A stretch of 64,000 bases of DNA. It comes from Dasypus novemcinctus. Lineage: Eukaryota; Chordata; Mammalia; Cingulata; Dasypodidae. The translations under genes and the position numbers were made by a program. A model generated the notes under the pieces. That model was given only the letters and a program-made list of their open reading frames with translations, was not told the origin of the DNA and ran no database searches. The DNA is taken from NCBI RefSeq assembly GCF_030445035.2, contig NC_080682.1:34454770-34518769 (forward strand). The letters run 5' to 3'. This document shows, one piece after another, positions 49,355-60,904 of the stretch (the first letter of the stretch is position 1; each line of letters opens with the position of its first letter).

Positions 49355-50058
49355 CTATGAAGAAAACATTCCATGGTTGGTGCTGGGGTTGGTGTATACT
49401 CAGGAGACCTGAAACTCTGGACTGCCCATGTGGCAATCAGGCCCTAAGCCTCAGCAGACATGCAACTCCTGCCCTCTGGATTATTGGACTTACCCAGCCA
49501 GTTAAAAGGGAGGTGAAGAAGGTCAACCACCACACCAGGGAGCCAAGAGTGCCTACAGCTGCAAGCATGAGAATTGCATCCAGCATTCATGTGGAAACTA
49601 AGACCCTTCTTGAAATAGAGGGGAGTGGACATAACCATCCCAGGGGCCACAGACTGGAGGAATAGAGTATGGATTAGGGTGCACTTACTGATATTCTAGT
49701 ATGGAAATATTGTGATTAGTAATGGAAGAAATTGTAGCATTGATGTGGAGAATGTGGCCACAGGAGCTGTTAAGGGTAGAGAGAGGGAAGAAGGGATATG
49801 ATGTGGGGGTATTTTCAGGACTTGGAGTTGTCCTGGGTGGTACTGCAGGGACAGATCCTGGGCATATTATGTTCTGCCATGGCCCACTGGGTGGACTGGG
49901 GGAGATTATAAACTAAAATGTAAACCATTATCCATGTGGTGCAGCAGTGCTCCAAAATGTATTCACCAAATGCAATGAATGTCCCACGATGATGAAAGAG
50001 GTTGCTGATGTGGGAAGAGTGGGGTGAGGGATTTTTTAATGTAACATTTTTAAAAAAT
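49355..50058 (+). repeat. L1 3' UTR, forward
   Basis: This is the same 3' UTR as 44220-44950, 5'-truncated, ending in an A-rich tail just before the LTR element at 50171. Frames inside are repeat sequence. Confidence 0.75.
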
Positions 50059-50464
50059 AGAAAAAAATCCATTTGAAACAAGCTTCCCAGAAGAACTTCA
50101 TCTTAGTAACTATAATTAAAAACAGCCAAGGAAAACGTGTCTCCTTATTTTATAGAAATTATGGGGAAGGTGTTGTGGAAAAATGGCTTACCTGTTTGTT
50201 ATTGTAAATGTTACACCTGTTAAATGTAGCAATTTTTAGATGTTGTAGTTGTTCCCTGTTACTGTAAATGATGTTGCAGTTCAGATAGTGAACAGCTGTT
50301 TGGTAGTTTCCCAATAAATGCAATGGGAAAACTAGGGTTGAGGCTCCCAGTTCCAGAAGCTGTGAGTCCCCTGGTCCCAGGATTGTCTCCCCTCTTGTGT
50401 CTCTACCTTTATTTCTGTGTTGCCTTCCCTTCGAGCCAACCTATTGTAAGCTGAATGCAACAAG

Positions 50465-50482
50465 TGGCGCCCAACATGGGGC
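50465..50482 (+). other. Lys-tRNA-type primer binding site of the LTR element
   Basis: TGGCGCCCAACATGGGGC, two bases after the left LTR, closely resembles the tRNA-Lys-1,2 site used by betaretroviruses. It is a diagnostic part of the fossil only. Confidence 0.8.
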
Positions 50483-51179
50483 ATGAAGGAAAGAAGGAAA
50501 GAAGGCTCGCAATAACTGGCACCAGACCAGGGACACAAAGAGAAGAAGGATTGCCTCAAGTGAAACTAAAGTTTGTGTAAAAGCACAGAGCCCTGAGTGG
50601 TTTGGAAAGCCTTTGAAGTCCTTGAGGGTTTGTTGTATTTCCCCAGGAGATGGAGAGCAGAATCTACACCTTCCCAGCTGGTGGCAGTGACTGCGGGACT
50701 GTGGGGACAATCTTTCCAGATCAGCAGCTGCGAGGAGGCTGTGGGGCCACCTGGTGTGCATGCTGCAGCTCAGGAGCACTTCTGCTCTGTGGCACTATGG
50801 AAAGGACTTCCAGAGCTGTTTTGAGAAATGAAAAAACATCCTGTCTAGGTACTTGCTACTCAGATAAAACCATACCATGAACGCCAAGAGAGGACAAAAT
50901 TTCCTGTGGGACTCAGAATCTCCAGTCTTGCAGATGGAGAGATGGATGCTGGAAATTGCATGGCGGGGTCTCATTCCAAATATTAGAATGACTTTACATC
51001 AAAGTATCTTAACTACAGAACTTGTTCAAGCATGGCTTCAGAAAGCAAGTATGACTTGGGGACAGAAAGAGAATAAGAAAGAAATTGAGAGGAGGAGACC
51101 TGGAAAAGAAATGTTGAAGCAATGAAGAAATCCTAGATTAGTAAATTTAAAACTGCTTTTGTGTTTGTATGGTTGTCCA

Positions 51180-51420
51180 GTGTTAGTGAGAAAGGGTGTT
51201 TAAAGAGAAAAAGAGAAGGGCAGGTGCCCCAAGAGGACAGGAACCCAGAGTCAAGCCCAAAAGTGTTTAAAAAGAAGGGCAGGTGCCCCATGAGGGCGGG
51301 AGTCCAGGGTCCTAAGAGGCCCAAAAGAGTGTTTGTGCAATGTTAGTGTGTGTGAAAAAAGAGAAGGGCAGGTGCCCCAAGGAGAGCAGGTGCCCAGAAA
51401 GGTGTTTGTTCAATGTCAGT
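51180..51420 (+). repeat. Tandem repeats inside the LTR element
   Basis: The phrase GAAGGGCAGGTGCCCC occurs three times, and a related 'gcaggtgccc' once, each followed by 'gtgttt' and a short spacer. It lies in the internal region and is not coding in any convincing frame. Confidence 0.8.
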
Positions 51421-53270
51421 GTATGTTGTAATTTTTCAGTGTGTGTTGTAATGGTTTTTGTGATATTTTGCTAGATAGTGATATAATGTGATCTAAAAGA
51501 GCTCTATTCAATTGGCCAAAAAATTAAATAAGCACTTATATTATTTACGTTTCTTAATTAATAGAATTCTTGCTTAAATTGCTTCATAGGATAAAAGGAA
51601 AGATGTAAAAGTTAAGTGAATATTGAAAAAGTTAAGTTTGAGGGAATGCTAACTGAAATTTAAGGTGTATTTTGTCCTAAAATAAAATGATTAATATGGA
51701 GATATGTGGGACAGAAGTAGTATGCATATCCAGCTGTAAAAGTATTGTGGTAACATTCAGTGAGTTAATATGTTTTGTAAAAGTAAAACAAGCCTGAGTG
51801 GATACAAAAAGTGCAAACACTGTGAAAAGGTCAGCAATGGACTTTTCCAGTTCTTCAAGGCCTTTCTGCCCTGGCCTGATTGTAATGAATCTGGCTGCAT
51901 AGAAGAAACCTGTGGCAGTGACCCTACTAAGAAACATCAGAGACAATGGTATTTTAAGGGCCTGAAGAAGACAAACAATTGGGACAAGCTGTAAGGTCCC
52001 TGCTACTCTATCAAATTATTAAATGCTGCCTGGCTGGGTAAGAGTTTGTGTTAATTTAGCCTGTAAATTGGACGTGGCCAGCATTAATATCTAGTACTGT
52101 CTTATATAGCCTTACTGGTTAGAAATTTTAAGCCCATGAGAAATGAAAGTCTATTCTGCTAGTTGGAAGTCTTATTGTTTGTTGTTGAAACTTGGTTTTG
52201 CATAGATTTGTCAAAAACAAAAAGGGGGAAATGTTGTGGGAAACTGGCTTACCTGTTTGTTATTGTAAATGTTACACCTGTTAAATGTTGCAGTTGTTAG
52301 GTGTTGCAGTTGTTCCCTGTTATTGTAAATGATGTTGCAGTTCAGATAGCAAACAGATTTTTGGTAGTTTCCCAATAATTGCAATGGGAAAACTAGGGTT
52401 GAGGCTCCTAGTTCCAGAAGCTGTGAGTCCGTCCCCTGGTCCCAGCTTTGTCTCCCGTCTTGTGTCTCTACCTTTATTTCTGTGTTGCCTTGCCTTCAAG
52501 CCAAGCTGTTGTGAGCTGAATGCAGCAGGAAGGCATTAGATTAACTATCTGATGTGGAACCATGGAACTTCTCTTACATAGACCTTAGGTGACCACCATC
52601 ACCATGACATTTGGTTTACAATATTACAAAGTCTCAATTTCACCTGTGATTAATATAATGAAGTAATGCCTACTTACTTCAGTATTCAATTATGGAGAGA
52701 TTTACTTACTCTAGGGTTTATGAAAAGAGATAAAAAAATTTTCTTCCTTGCATTGTAGATTGCAAATACCTCAGAAATTGAGTTTGATGTCTCTTGTCTC
52801 ATTTCCATGTCTTACTCTCCATTCTTTGTGCTGCATTGATGCTTCTGGAAATCTATAAATTGCATTCCCAGACAAATTTGATGGCTGTCTACCTGTTAGT
52901 TGCTACTCAGTGGAGGAAATGGAGGTGGAAGAACAAGGGAAGAGAAAGGGAGGATTGGAAAAAATTGGAGAATTCCTTCTTGTTTTCCAGTTACTTTTTA
53001 AGTGAATCCAGCAAAAATATACATTTGTCTCTGGCTGACAACTTCTCATCATTCACCATTCTCTTAAGAGGAGGAGAGAGTAGCAGCCTTGGTGTTCACA
53101 GACTCTGTTGGGACATACCATCAGAGGTCTGAACACTGCAGAAGTCTAACTCATCCTCAGACGCTCAGACACCCTGAGAGGCACAATGATTCCACAAAGA
53201 CTAAACGCCTGCTAAGTGGGGACTTTTGTCCAAGCTCTGCAATTCAGGTAACAATAGCTCTTTCCTATAA

Positions 53271-53435
53271 TTGTATAGGATGGTATTGGATAGTATAGGA
53301 TAGTATAGGATAGTAAGTTAGTATAGGATAGTAAGTTAGTATAGGATAGTTAGTTAGTATAGGATAGTTAGTATAGTTAGTATATTTAGTTTAGTTAGTA
53401 TAGTTACATTAGTATAATTAATATAAATGTATAAA
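53271..53435 (+). repeat. GTATAGGATA-type minisatellite
   Basis: Units of 'gtataggata', alternating with 'gttagtta' and decaying to 'gtatagtta', run for about 160 bases. Confidence 0.9.
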
Positions 53436-53789
53436 ATAGCAGTTTCTTGCCATTCATAATCCTTAAATTAAGGTGGTACCCACTTTGTGCTCTTCCAGCA
53501 TTTCAACATCTAAAATTTCATACATTTAATCACCCATGGGTTGCGGTTGTTTGTTTTTTTTTAGTGAGTAAACCCTAAATGATATAATACTCATGACAAT
53601 ATGGGAAAATTTTAAACCAATTCACAATTCTTGAAAGTCAATATAGTGTTCTAAGTTCATATATTAAGTACACACTATTCATCATTATTTATTAATTTAT
53701 CTGTTTAATGAAATGAAAAATTAATAGACACTATAATATGCCAATGATAATTAAGGAGAAAAAGATAATAAAACCCAGACCTCAAATAT

Positions 53790-53960
53790 TTCATTTAATG
53801 GACATTGGCTAAGTACCTCCTCTGTTCAAGTTAGCTGTCATGTGCCAAAGAAGTTGTCACAATTTTTTCAAAACATAATAGCTGTTATGTTGGCAATGTC
53901 ATCCAATAATTAAACTTCAAGAAACCAAGAATTGGAAAGTTTAAATTATTATTCAAATTA
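53790..53960 (+). repeat. Possible MIR SINE, degraded
   Basis: 'ctaagtacctcctctgttcaagttagctgtcatgtgcc' resembles the MIR start, followed by a weak later part. Confidence 0.35.
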
Positions 53961-54775
53961 AAAAAAAATACATAGTTTCATATATTTTTCATGAAAGCAA
54001 TCCATGGTTTCATGAAAACAAGTTTATTATTTTTTTCGCATCACTATTGGAAGAAGGAGCAAACCTCTTTTTAAAAAAGTAAATCATGTAGAAATATAGC
54101 AGGAAATATAATGGAAGTATAATAAAATATAAATTGCTTCATATTGAATATGACTGAATAAAAAGGTGACATTTTGGCTTGTAGAGAAAGGGTAAACGAA
54201 GCGCAGTTCAACAATAGCAAAGACATATGCATTCAACTTGAGCAGAGGCAAGGAAGTGCACAAAGATTAATTCTAAGCTCCACGAAGAATTTAATTCACT
54301 ATGGAAAGCTCATAGAGTAACTATGAAGAGAAGAAGTAAAAGATCAATGAGAAGAGTCATAAATGCTACTTATAACAATGGCTACATAAATGATTACAAA
54401 TATATTTTCTATAAAAGTGAAACACAATTTTGAAAAGAATTGTAATTTCCATATCAGATACTACCTGAAGTGTAATTCACCTGAGATTTTCATTAGGCAG
54501 CAAACTACATGGCTGTGTATTACCATACCATTTCCCATATCCAGTTAAAACAGGAAAAAGCAAAACACGGAATGAACATTTTGAGATATGCCCAATCCTA
54601 CTGTGGTAATTGAACAGGCACAGAAATAGGAGAATCATAAACACTCATTCCAAGCTACCTAGATCCTTACTCTTATCTCCCCTTTAACGTTACAAGTCAC
54701 CTACTAATCCCTCTACCATCCTCCATTTTAGAAAACTGAGTTCTGTTTATAAAACATCCACTCAAAAGATATTTC

Positions 54776-55643
54776 CTAGCCTAGCATTTTCCTGAGAGCT
54801 GCTTTCACATCCTTGTTCCTCAGGCTATAGATCAAGGGTTCAGTATGGGAATCATTGCAGTACAGAACACTGGGGCCACTTTATCAGTTTCCAGGCTATA
54901 GTCTAAATTAGGCTTACAGTAAATGAAAAGGATTGCTCCATGGAAGACAACAATGGCAATGAGGTGGGAGGTGCAGTTAGAAAAAGCTTTGTGCCTTCCT
55001 TCTGCAGAGCGCTTCCTCAGGATGGTGATTAGAATAAACAAATAGGAGGTAAGGATGATGAGGATGGTGATCTCATTGAAGCTGACTACAATGAACAGCA
55101 GCTCATTCATAATACATCAGAGCAGGCAAGAGATAACATAGGGGTTAAATCACAGAAGAAGTGGTTAATCATTTGATTTATAGGACTGGCTCTGAAGAAC
55201 TAAACATATGTGTATGCGAGAACACACTGTTCCACAGGTGAGCAGACAGACACTAGTCCCAAACAGAGCTTCTTGGGTAACAGATGGCCAAAAAGTGGCT
55301 ATGGGCCATCACAGACTGCAGGATGACCCCCCATGAACAAACATGTGCAAAATAAATAGAAGAAGGAAATAGCTTTTTCCTTGTCTAAGATGCTGGCCAG
55401 CATCTTCGGCACAATGGTGATGGAGTAGCAGAAACCCACAAAGGACTACTGGCTCAGGAAAAAGTACATGGGGGTGTGCAGCTGAGAGCTGGTCTGGATC
55501 ACTGTGATCATGCCCAGGTTGCCCATCACTGTGACTCCATAGATGAGAAGGAAGACCAGGAAGATGAAAATGCTTAGCTCAGGGAGGTCTGACAATCCCA
55601 CCAGGATGAACTCTGACACAGAGCTGTAGTTTCCTTTGTCCAT
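54776..55643 (-). pseudogene. Olfactory receptor OR5L-like pseudogene
   Basis: The N-terminal part is very close to the open gene: [20 protein letters not shown] through [11 protein letters not shown], where a TAG codon follows in place of the paralogue's Leu66. TM5-TM6 ([39 protein letters not shown]) is readable at 54832-55110. The length from ATG to the TAG at 54776-54778 is 868 bases against 951 in the paralogue, with several indels in the TM3-TM5 part and an earlier C-terminus. The DRY region reads MAHSHF, with histidine at the arginine position as in the open gene. Its upstream unit (58200-58820) is more diverged than copies 2 and 3. Confidence 0.9.
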
Positions 55644-56576
55644 GTCCCATGTCCCCACTTTATTTGGTATTGGAAAAAAAAAAAAAAAAAAACCAAAAAC
55701 TACAAGCTATTCCCCATTACAGACTCTAAAATTCATTTTTGTTTTTTGCTTTATCCTGAAAACAGAAATGAGAATAATTAGGAAAGTTAATTTTGGCAAT
55801 AAAGAATTGTACATGGTTTTGTGAAATTTAGGGGGAGGTCAGAAATAATAGAATACAGATGCTTAAAGCTCTCAATTTAACTGAGAGATCACACAAGATC
55901 TTTAAAAATATAAAAAATTACAAAAGTCTATAAGGTTCCTTAAATTTATCTTACATAATTTATGGATTTAACATTAAATCATCAGAAGAAGTTAAAGTAT
56001 TATTTAATTACTTTATTGCTCCATGGTTACAAACCTTTTCACCATGTCCTTCAACTAATTATCCAAACCTGGGATACAAGAAAATAATGTTTATAAAATA
56101 AAACAAACTTCTCTGAATTATCTATTGATATGATGGGATAAATACTTAAGACTTCTAGTCTACCAGTTTTTATTTTGTATTGATATCTGTAGATGTAGAA
56201 AAGAGCTTTGATACTCTCTACTATCGTTTCTACTAAAACTTTAGAACAGTGATTTTATACATTATGCTCTTCAATGTTGGCAAGGTTTTAGGGAATTAAT
56301 AATATGAGCTATCTTCCTAGAAATATGAACTTTCTTGTAAATATGATCATATAGCCTTTAAAAGATATTTTTTACAAATTTCTCTGCTTTCAATCTATTT
56401 CAAGAACTGATAAAAATGTTAATAGGGATTATTAATAAAAATGTCTACTGATGCATGGAAGTATTACTTACTATATTAAAACTTCAGAGTAACCTAAATG
56501 TTAAGTAAGAGAGAAATGGTCCAAACTATGACATGTATAAATAATGAAAAACTAAGTAGCTATTAAAATGATATGG
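55644..56576. other. OR5L copy 4 upstream region, no gene
   Basis: A poly-A run (55675-55693) is next to the OR start. The rest is AT-rich with no clear match to the copy 2 and 3 upstream text at this distance. Confidence 0.45.
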
Positions 56577-56815
56577 TTGAGAGAGTGTAAAGTACAATAT
56601 AAACTATAATCCATGCTGTGTAGCAGTGTTCCAAAATGTATTCACCAAATGCAATGAATTTGCCACACTGATGAAAGAGATTGTTAATGTGGGAGGAGTG
56701 AGAGGGCGTGGGGAGTGGGGGTATATGGGAACCCCTTATATTTTTTAATGTAACATTTAGTGTTACCTATGTATCTTTAAAAAAAAAGTAATTTAAAAAC
56801 AGAGAGCTTACAAAA
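56577..56815 (+). repeat. L1 3' UTR terminal fragment
   Basis: It has 'ataatccatgctgtgtagcagtgttccaaaatgtattcacc', read in sections, through 'tatatgggaacccctt' to the A-rich tail. It is the last 0.24 kb of the same L1 3' UTR. Confidence 0.8.
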
Positions 56816-57830
56816 AAAAGTGTAGTTACAACTGGACCATGAAAAAAAAAGATGTGGTTGAAGAAATTTTAGTGTCCTGAAAAGTCACTGTAATAAATTA
56901 CAAGTTAAAAAATAGTAAGCCAGATTGCACAGATAGTATATGATGATAGCCTATTTAAATTGCATTGTTTATTTAATCTTCATAATATCTTGATCTTTCA
57001 AATGTAAATATTTTCCTTCATTTAATAAAAGTGGAATATATATACTTTCCTGAATTCTCACAAAATATAAGTATTTTTGCTGTGAAGTGGAAAGGACAGT
57101 AGCATTGCTCTTTAATCAGAGGTAGAGGCCCTCAGGTCCAAGACCACAGAAAATACAAACAAAGACATCTCTCCCCCTTTCTCATGGTTAGTACATACAC
57201 AACTGTAGAGGCAGAAGTTTGATTATTATGGGTGAAGGGAATCTGGACTAGAAACCAAAACAATAAAATATTTCACCTACTCTGGCACAATTTGTTAAAA
57301 TAATACAAAGTTTGAGAAACCCAGACATCAAATTGCATTTCTGAGTATGTTACACAAGGCCAAAATGATGATTCTCCTTTGTACTTCAGAAGTTGTTCCC
57401 TGATCCCTCCAGGAACAGTCCTCAGTGTCTCTAACTGCCACCTTCATCATCAAGGTGACTGTGAGGAGAACCTCAGTGCTTTCTTTTCAAGTTTCCTTGG
57501 GTGAACTTAGTACAAAATTCCAAATTAAAAAACAAATAATCCAGCTTTCCACTTTGCTTATACCATTTACCTCCTAGTAATAAATGTTAACAGGATATTT
57601 GGTTCTGCAAATTAAATTATTTTCCTATCTGGCTGATTTCATGAATCTCAAAGAAAAATATTTGCATGATGGAGTGCTCAAAATCATGTTTTTTGCTTAA
57701 TACATTCTTTAATTATCCCTTTAATGAGAAAAATGGAAACAACCATCTAGCTCTCCCCCAAATATCATTCATAACCATTCTCAAATAACCAAAATTGAAA
57801 ACAAAAAAGCAAAAAAAAAAAAACCCTTTC
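56816..57830. other. Intergenic, no gene recognised
   Basis: AT-rich with nothing nameable. The stretch 57350-57510 is less AT-rich but has no coherent frame. Confidence 0.4.
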
Positions 57831-57834
57831 ATTG

Positions 57835-57915
57835 GGGAGTGGATGTAGTTCAGTGGTTGAGTGTCTGCTTCCCATGCTGGAGGTCCAGGATTCAATCTCT
57901 GGTTCTAAAAAAAAG
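57835..57915 (+). repeat. Short tRNA-like SINE monomer (DAS-I-like)
   Basis: 'ggatgtagttcagtggttgag' corresponds to a tRNA-Ala D arm and A box, and 'ggattcaatctctgg' to a degenerate B box. An A run follows directly. Without the long DAS body it looks like the simplest tRNA-only form of the family. Acceptor-stem pairing is poor, so it is not called a tRNA gene. Confidence 0.65.
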
Positions 57916-58327
57916 TTTATTCTAACCACCAACTGTGGGAAAAACATTGCTTTTGTGTTTCTGAAGATGCCATATGGACAATGTAATAAGCTTTATCTAT
58001 TCTTTTGTATCCCTGGACTCCATGTTCCTTAAGCTCCCTGACACAATCATTTATCTCTGTGAGATAGCAATAAGATACCAAGAAAACCACTTATCATGGG
58101 ACAGAAACACTTATTGATGTTTATACAATAAAAACAGATGGGAAGGGAGGAGAAATAGTATTGTAATACAATGTAATTTCTTCCAGAATTCATGGTGAAT
58201 TGTAAAGCACTGTATGCTGCGTCTGAGCATTGCCTTGTGAACCAGAGTTCACATTGCCATTATTAAATATATAAACATATCTTGCAATGTTACCTGCCCA
58301 TATTCAAAAGTTATTAACTTTCTACAG

Positions 58328-58373
58328 GACATAGTGTCTGAGGTCATATCAGAGTTCCACCAATACCAGAAAG
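58328..58373 (+). other. Exon-like block between splice-like signals, copy 4
   Basis: It is preceded by 'ttaactttctacag' and followed by GTGTGG. The signals survive in a copy that is otherwise clearly more diverged than the others. Confidence 0.28.
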
Positions 58374-58429
58374 GTGTGGGAGTAAAAAACGATCTTTATT
58401 TGGAATAACAGGAATCATACCAATAATAA

Positions 58430-58640
58430 TACAAATAATAAATAGCTCACATTACTCAGCCCTGACTCTATGCTATTTTTTCTAAATACAAGAATTAACT
58501 ATCTCCATCATAATAAGTGAAATAGTTTTCTTGTTTGCCCTTTAAAAATGAGATAACTGAGTAAAAGACAGATGTAAATTGCCCAGAATCATGCAAGAAG
58601 TCACTGGTAGGAAGAGGCCACATGTTGTTTTCTGGTTTGC
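58430..58640 (+). repeat. MIR SINE, degraded (copy 4 of the unit)
   Basis: 'tagctcacattactcagccctgactctatgc', 'aaaatgagataactgagtaaaagacagatgtaaattgccc' and 'aagtcactggtaggaagagg' follow the MIR order, in the same position as in the other units. Confidence 0.65.
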
Positions 58641-58820
58641 ACCACCCATATGACTACATGAAGAACAGAGGGACAGAAACGTGGTGAGATGGCATACTTC
58701 CTAGTGGGCATTTACAATTTCGGAGGTCATTAAATGGGAATGCATCAAAGATCTCTCCCAGGTCTAGACATTTCCTGACTTTAATGTCTACCTAACTCAA
58801 TATTGTTCACACCACAGTTT

Positions 58821-59213
58821 ATAAGCCCTGGATATACTGAACATTTCAAGAATATCATGGATAAAATTAGTTATAGTTGAATGTATGACCAAATTTTGAA
58901 CATCAATATATGTGTTTTCATAAAATTAATTTGAGAATATCCTTAGGTTGGGGACTGTTTTTGGTTCTTCTTTCCCACTTAGCACATTTTACAGTTCCTC
59001 TTCTCTCACTTTATAAGATCAAGATATTCCTCTTAATCAATCACAATTACCATGATGAAATATCCTGTAAGAAAAACAAAAAAACAATAATAGCCAAAAC
59101 TCAAAACAAAAAGACAAGTTGAAACAGTTATCCTGTATTTTTCATTAAACAAAACATCTTCAATCATGGCATGACTTCTCATTTCTTCAAGGCTTTCTAC
59201 CATTTCTTTCTAT
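58821..59213. other. Intergenic, no gene recognised
   Basis: AT-rich, probably the end of the unit-4 upstream region. The 70-residue frame at 58910-59122 has no family features. Confidence 0.4.
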
Positions 59214-59587
59214 TGGGTATTGAATCACATCTCCACAAAAAGGCATTTTCAAGCCTGACCTACTGATCTTTTTGGATATGAACCATTGGTAAACAAAACC
59301 TTTGATGAAGTATTAATTAAGGTGAGGCCAAACTGAATGAGGATGGGTGTAAATCTAAGATAGTCAAATCCTTTATAAGTAAAGGAAATTAAAAAAGAGA
59401 AATTAAACAGAAAAGACAAGGATAAGGGTTTCTGAAATCCCAGAGTGCCACAGTCTTTGGGGAGAGGTCATTTTCTGGTGACATCTTGATTTTTGACTTA
59501 TCCTAGCCTCAAAACCATGTGCAAATAAATTCTAGTTGTTTAAGCCAATTCATTGTTTGGAATTCGTTTAGCATCCAGAAAATTAAG
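59214..59587 (+). mobile_element. MaLR-like solo LTR
   Basis: It has 'ttgaatcacatctccacaaaaa', 'aattaaggtgaggccaaactgaatgagg', 'atcctttataag', 'ggtgacatcttgatttttga', then 'aaataaattctagttgtttaagccaa' and 'tttagcatccagaaaatta'. This order is that of MaLR-type LTRs, with the polyadenylation signal near the 3' end. No internal region is seen. It is an old fossil. Confidence 0.6.
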
Positions 59588-59641
59588 TCACTTTCCATGT
59601 AAAGGAATGGTGAAAGAAATATATTTCAGCCTACGTAGTGA

Positions 59642-59830
59642 ATTTTTTAAACTTTTTTTATTGACATTTATCATTCATACATGAACATTTATATACAATA
59701 AGTGTATAGTAAAAGCTGTGACATTACAAAACAAGCATGCATATCAACAGACAGGACTCCCATATAATGATTATAATATTTAACAAACTTTCTTTCTTGT
59801 CTTAGTTCACCACCAAATTATTCCCCAAGG
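59642..59830 (-). repeat. L1 3' end, antisense fragment
   Basis: 'ttttttattgacatttatcattcatacatgaac', 'gtgtatagtaaaagctgtgacattacaaaacaagcatgc' and 'gactcccatata', read in sections, look like the reverse of another L1 3' terminus. Confidence 0.5.
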
Positions 59831-60904
59831 AGGAATTCCTACTGAAGAAGAGAGTCTCATGAGATCAAAACTACAAAAACAGCTCAAAATTCACTCTTTG
59901 CTTTGATGATTTACATCATCTAGGTGAAACACACACACCAAAGCTGCCTTACTTATTTATTTATTTTAGGTTACAGGAACTTTAAGGTCTTTTTAACTGT
60001 TGTTTGAAATTTTTAAAAAAATTTGAATGGACTTTGTTTCATGCTCATTATATATAAATAGACTAATCTAAATATGAAATCCCATACTTTTGTGGAAGAT
60101 GTACTTAAAGCACATAAGACAATACAATTTTAATAAAATGTTATATTTGCAAGGTTCAATAAAATCAACATAAATTTTCAAATTATTTATTGCATTGTTT
60201 AAATAAAGTGCCCCTAATTATAAAAATAACAGGTATCCTTAATAGTCATATGATAAAATCTTGGATGAAGATTTTTTGGAATCTTTTACAAACCTTGAAG
60301 AAATGAATTACTTCAGAGATGTATTGCAGACTTGATTGTTCTTGGCTTATTTGCTCATATGTATGAGATGGTCAGTTGGCAGGTTGGATAAACTTACTCT
60401 CAAGGGTGGTGGTTATCTAGTTGTCAGCTGGTATGGTGTGGGGAAGGGGCGACTGAACTATGAGTCTATTTCTGTTAGTTTAGTTCATGATTGTTCACAT
60501 GGCAGGATTACAAGATTAGAGAACATTGTGCAAAGGCCACTCAAATGTTCAGTACTGGCATAATGTCACCTTCTGATGGGTATAGCAAATTATAAGAGCT
60601 GCTTAATTATAATGAATGGAGATATCGAATTCTCTGCTTGATGTGAAAATGTACAAAGTCAGATTAGCAAAAGTCAGGGATACAAAGTAAAGTGGAGAAG
60701 CTGGGCCACCATGTTTGCACTACCTAAACTAAAAACATTGGACCCTCAACAAAATTGAGGGGCAAATTAGCTGAGTTTAATGTATTCTTAAAATATTTAT
60801 GAAAAATCAATATGTGAAATTAGCACATATCTTGGATGGAATTGAAAGAGTTGATTAGCATTGTTATGACAACTCAATATTCAGCAGATTTTCTATTCCC
60901 TTTT
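59831..60904. other. Intergenic, no gene recognised
   Basis: Mostly AT-rich. At 60330-60600 a less AT-rich block includes 'catggcaggattacaagattagag' and 'gtactggcataatgtcacc', which may be an old LTR or DNA-transposon remnant that I cannot name. The frame at 60336-60563 is not convincing. Confidence 0.4.

Larger units (their letters stand above)
50171..52527 (+). mobile_element. Compact betaretrovirus-like (ERVK/ERV2-type) LTR element
   Basis: Two LTRs of about 292-296 bases (50171-50462 and 52232-52527) begin TGTTGTGG and end in CA. GGAAGG flanks the element on both sides (50165-50170 and 52528-52533), a 6-base target duplication as in ERV2. A primer site resembling tRNA-Lys (TGGCGCCCAACATGGGGC) follows the left LTR, and a polypurine run AAAAAGGGGGAAA precedes the right LTR. 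The internal part is only about 1.8 kb with no recognisable gag, pol or env, so it is a reduced, probably non-autonomous fossil. The LTRs differ at very roughly 7% of positions by eye, a middle age for this window. Confidence 0.88.
52534..54775. other. OR5L copy 4 downstream region, no other gene
   Basis: No gene is supported. A minisatellite lies at 53271-53435, and a degraded MIR-like block probably at 53790-53960. The frame at 52794-53132 has no family features. Confidence 0.45.
58200..58820 (-). repeat. OR5L upstream duplication unit, copy 4 (diverged)
   Basis: It keeps the shared order: pyrimidine tract and CAG, exon-like block, MIR, then 'ggtcattaaatgggaatgcatcaaagatctctcccagg' matching 'taaatgagaccacttcaagtatccatcctagg' in copy 2 (compared in parts). 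It is the oldest-looking of the four copies. Confidence 0.65.

Noticed and set aside
50597-51125. Overlapping short plus-strand ORFs read as possible genes
   Set aside because: They lie in the internal region of the LTR element at 50171-52527 and show no recognisable domain.
52794-53132. 112-aa plus-strand ORF
   Set aside because: It has a hydrophobic start and then low-complexity charged text, no homologue I recognise and no support from neighbouring units.
53271-53435. CRISPR-like repeat array
   Set aside because: The units are contiguous and decaying without unique spacers, in a mammalian context.
57835-57915. tRNA-Ala gene
   Set aside because: Acceptor-stem pairing is poor and an A tail follows directly, so it is better explained as a tRNA-derived SINE.
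60336-60563. 75-aa ORF and a possible LTR or DNA-transposon remnant
   Set aside because: A few phrases resemble old LTRs, but too little aligns to name a family or call a gene.
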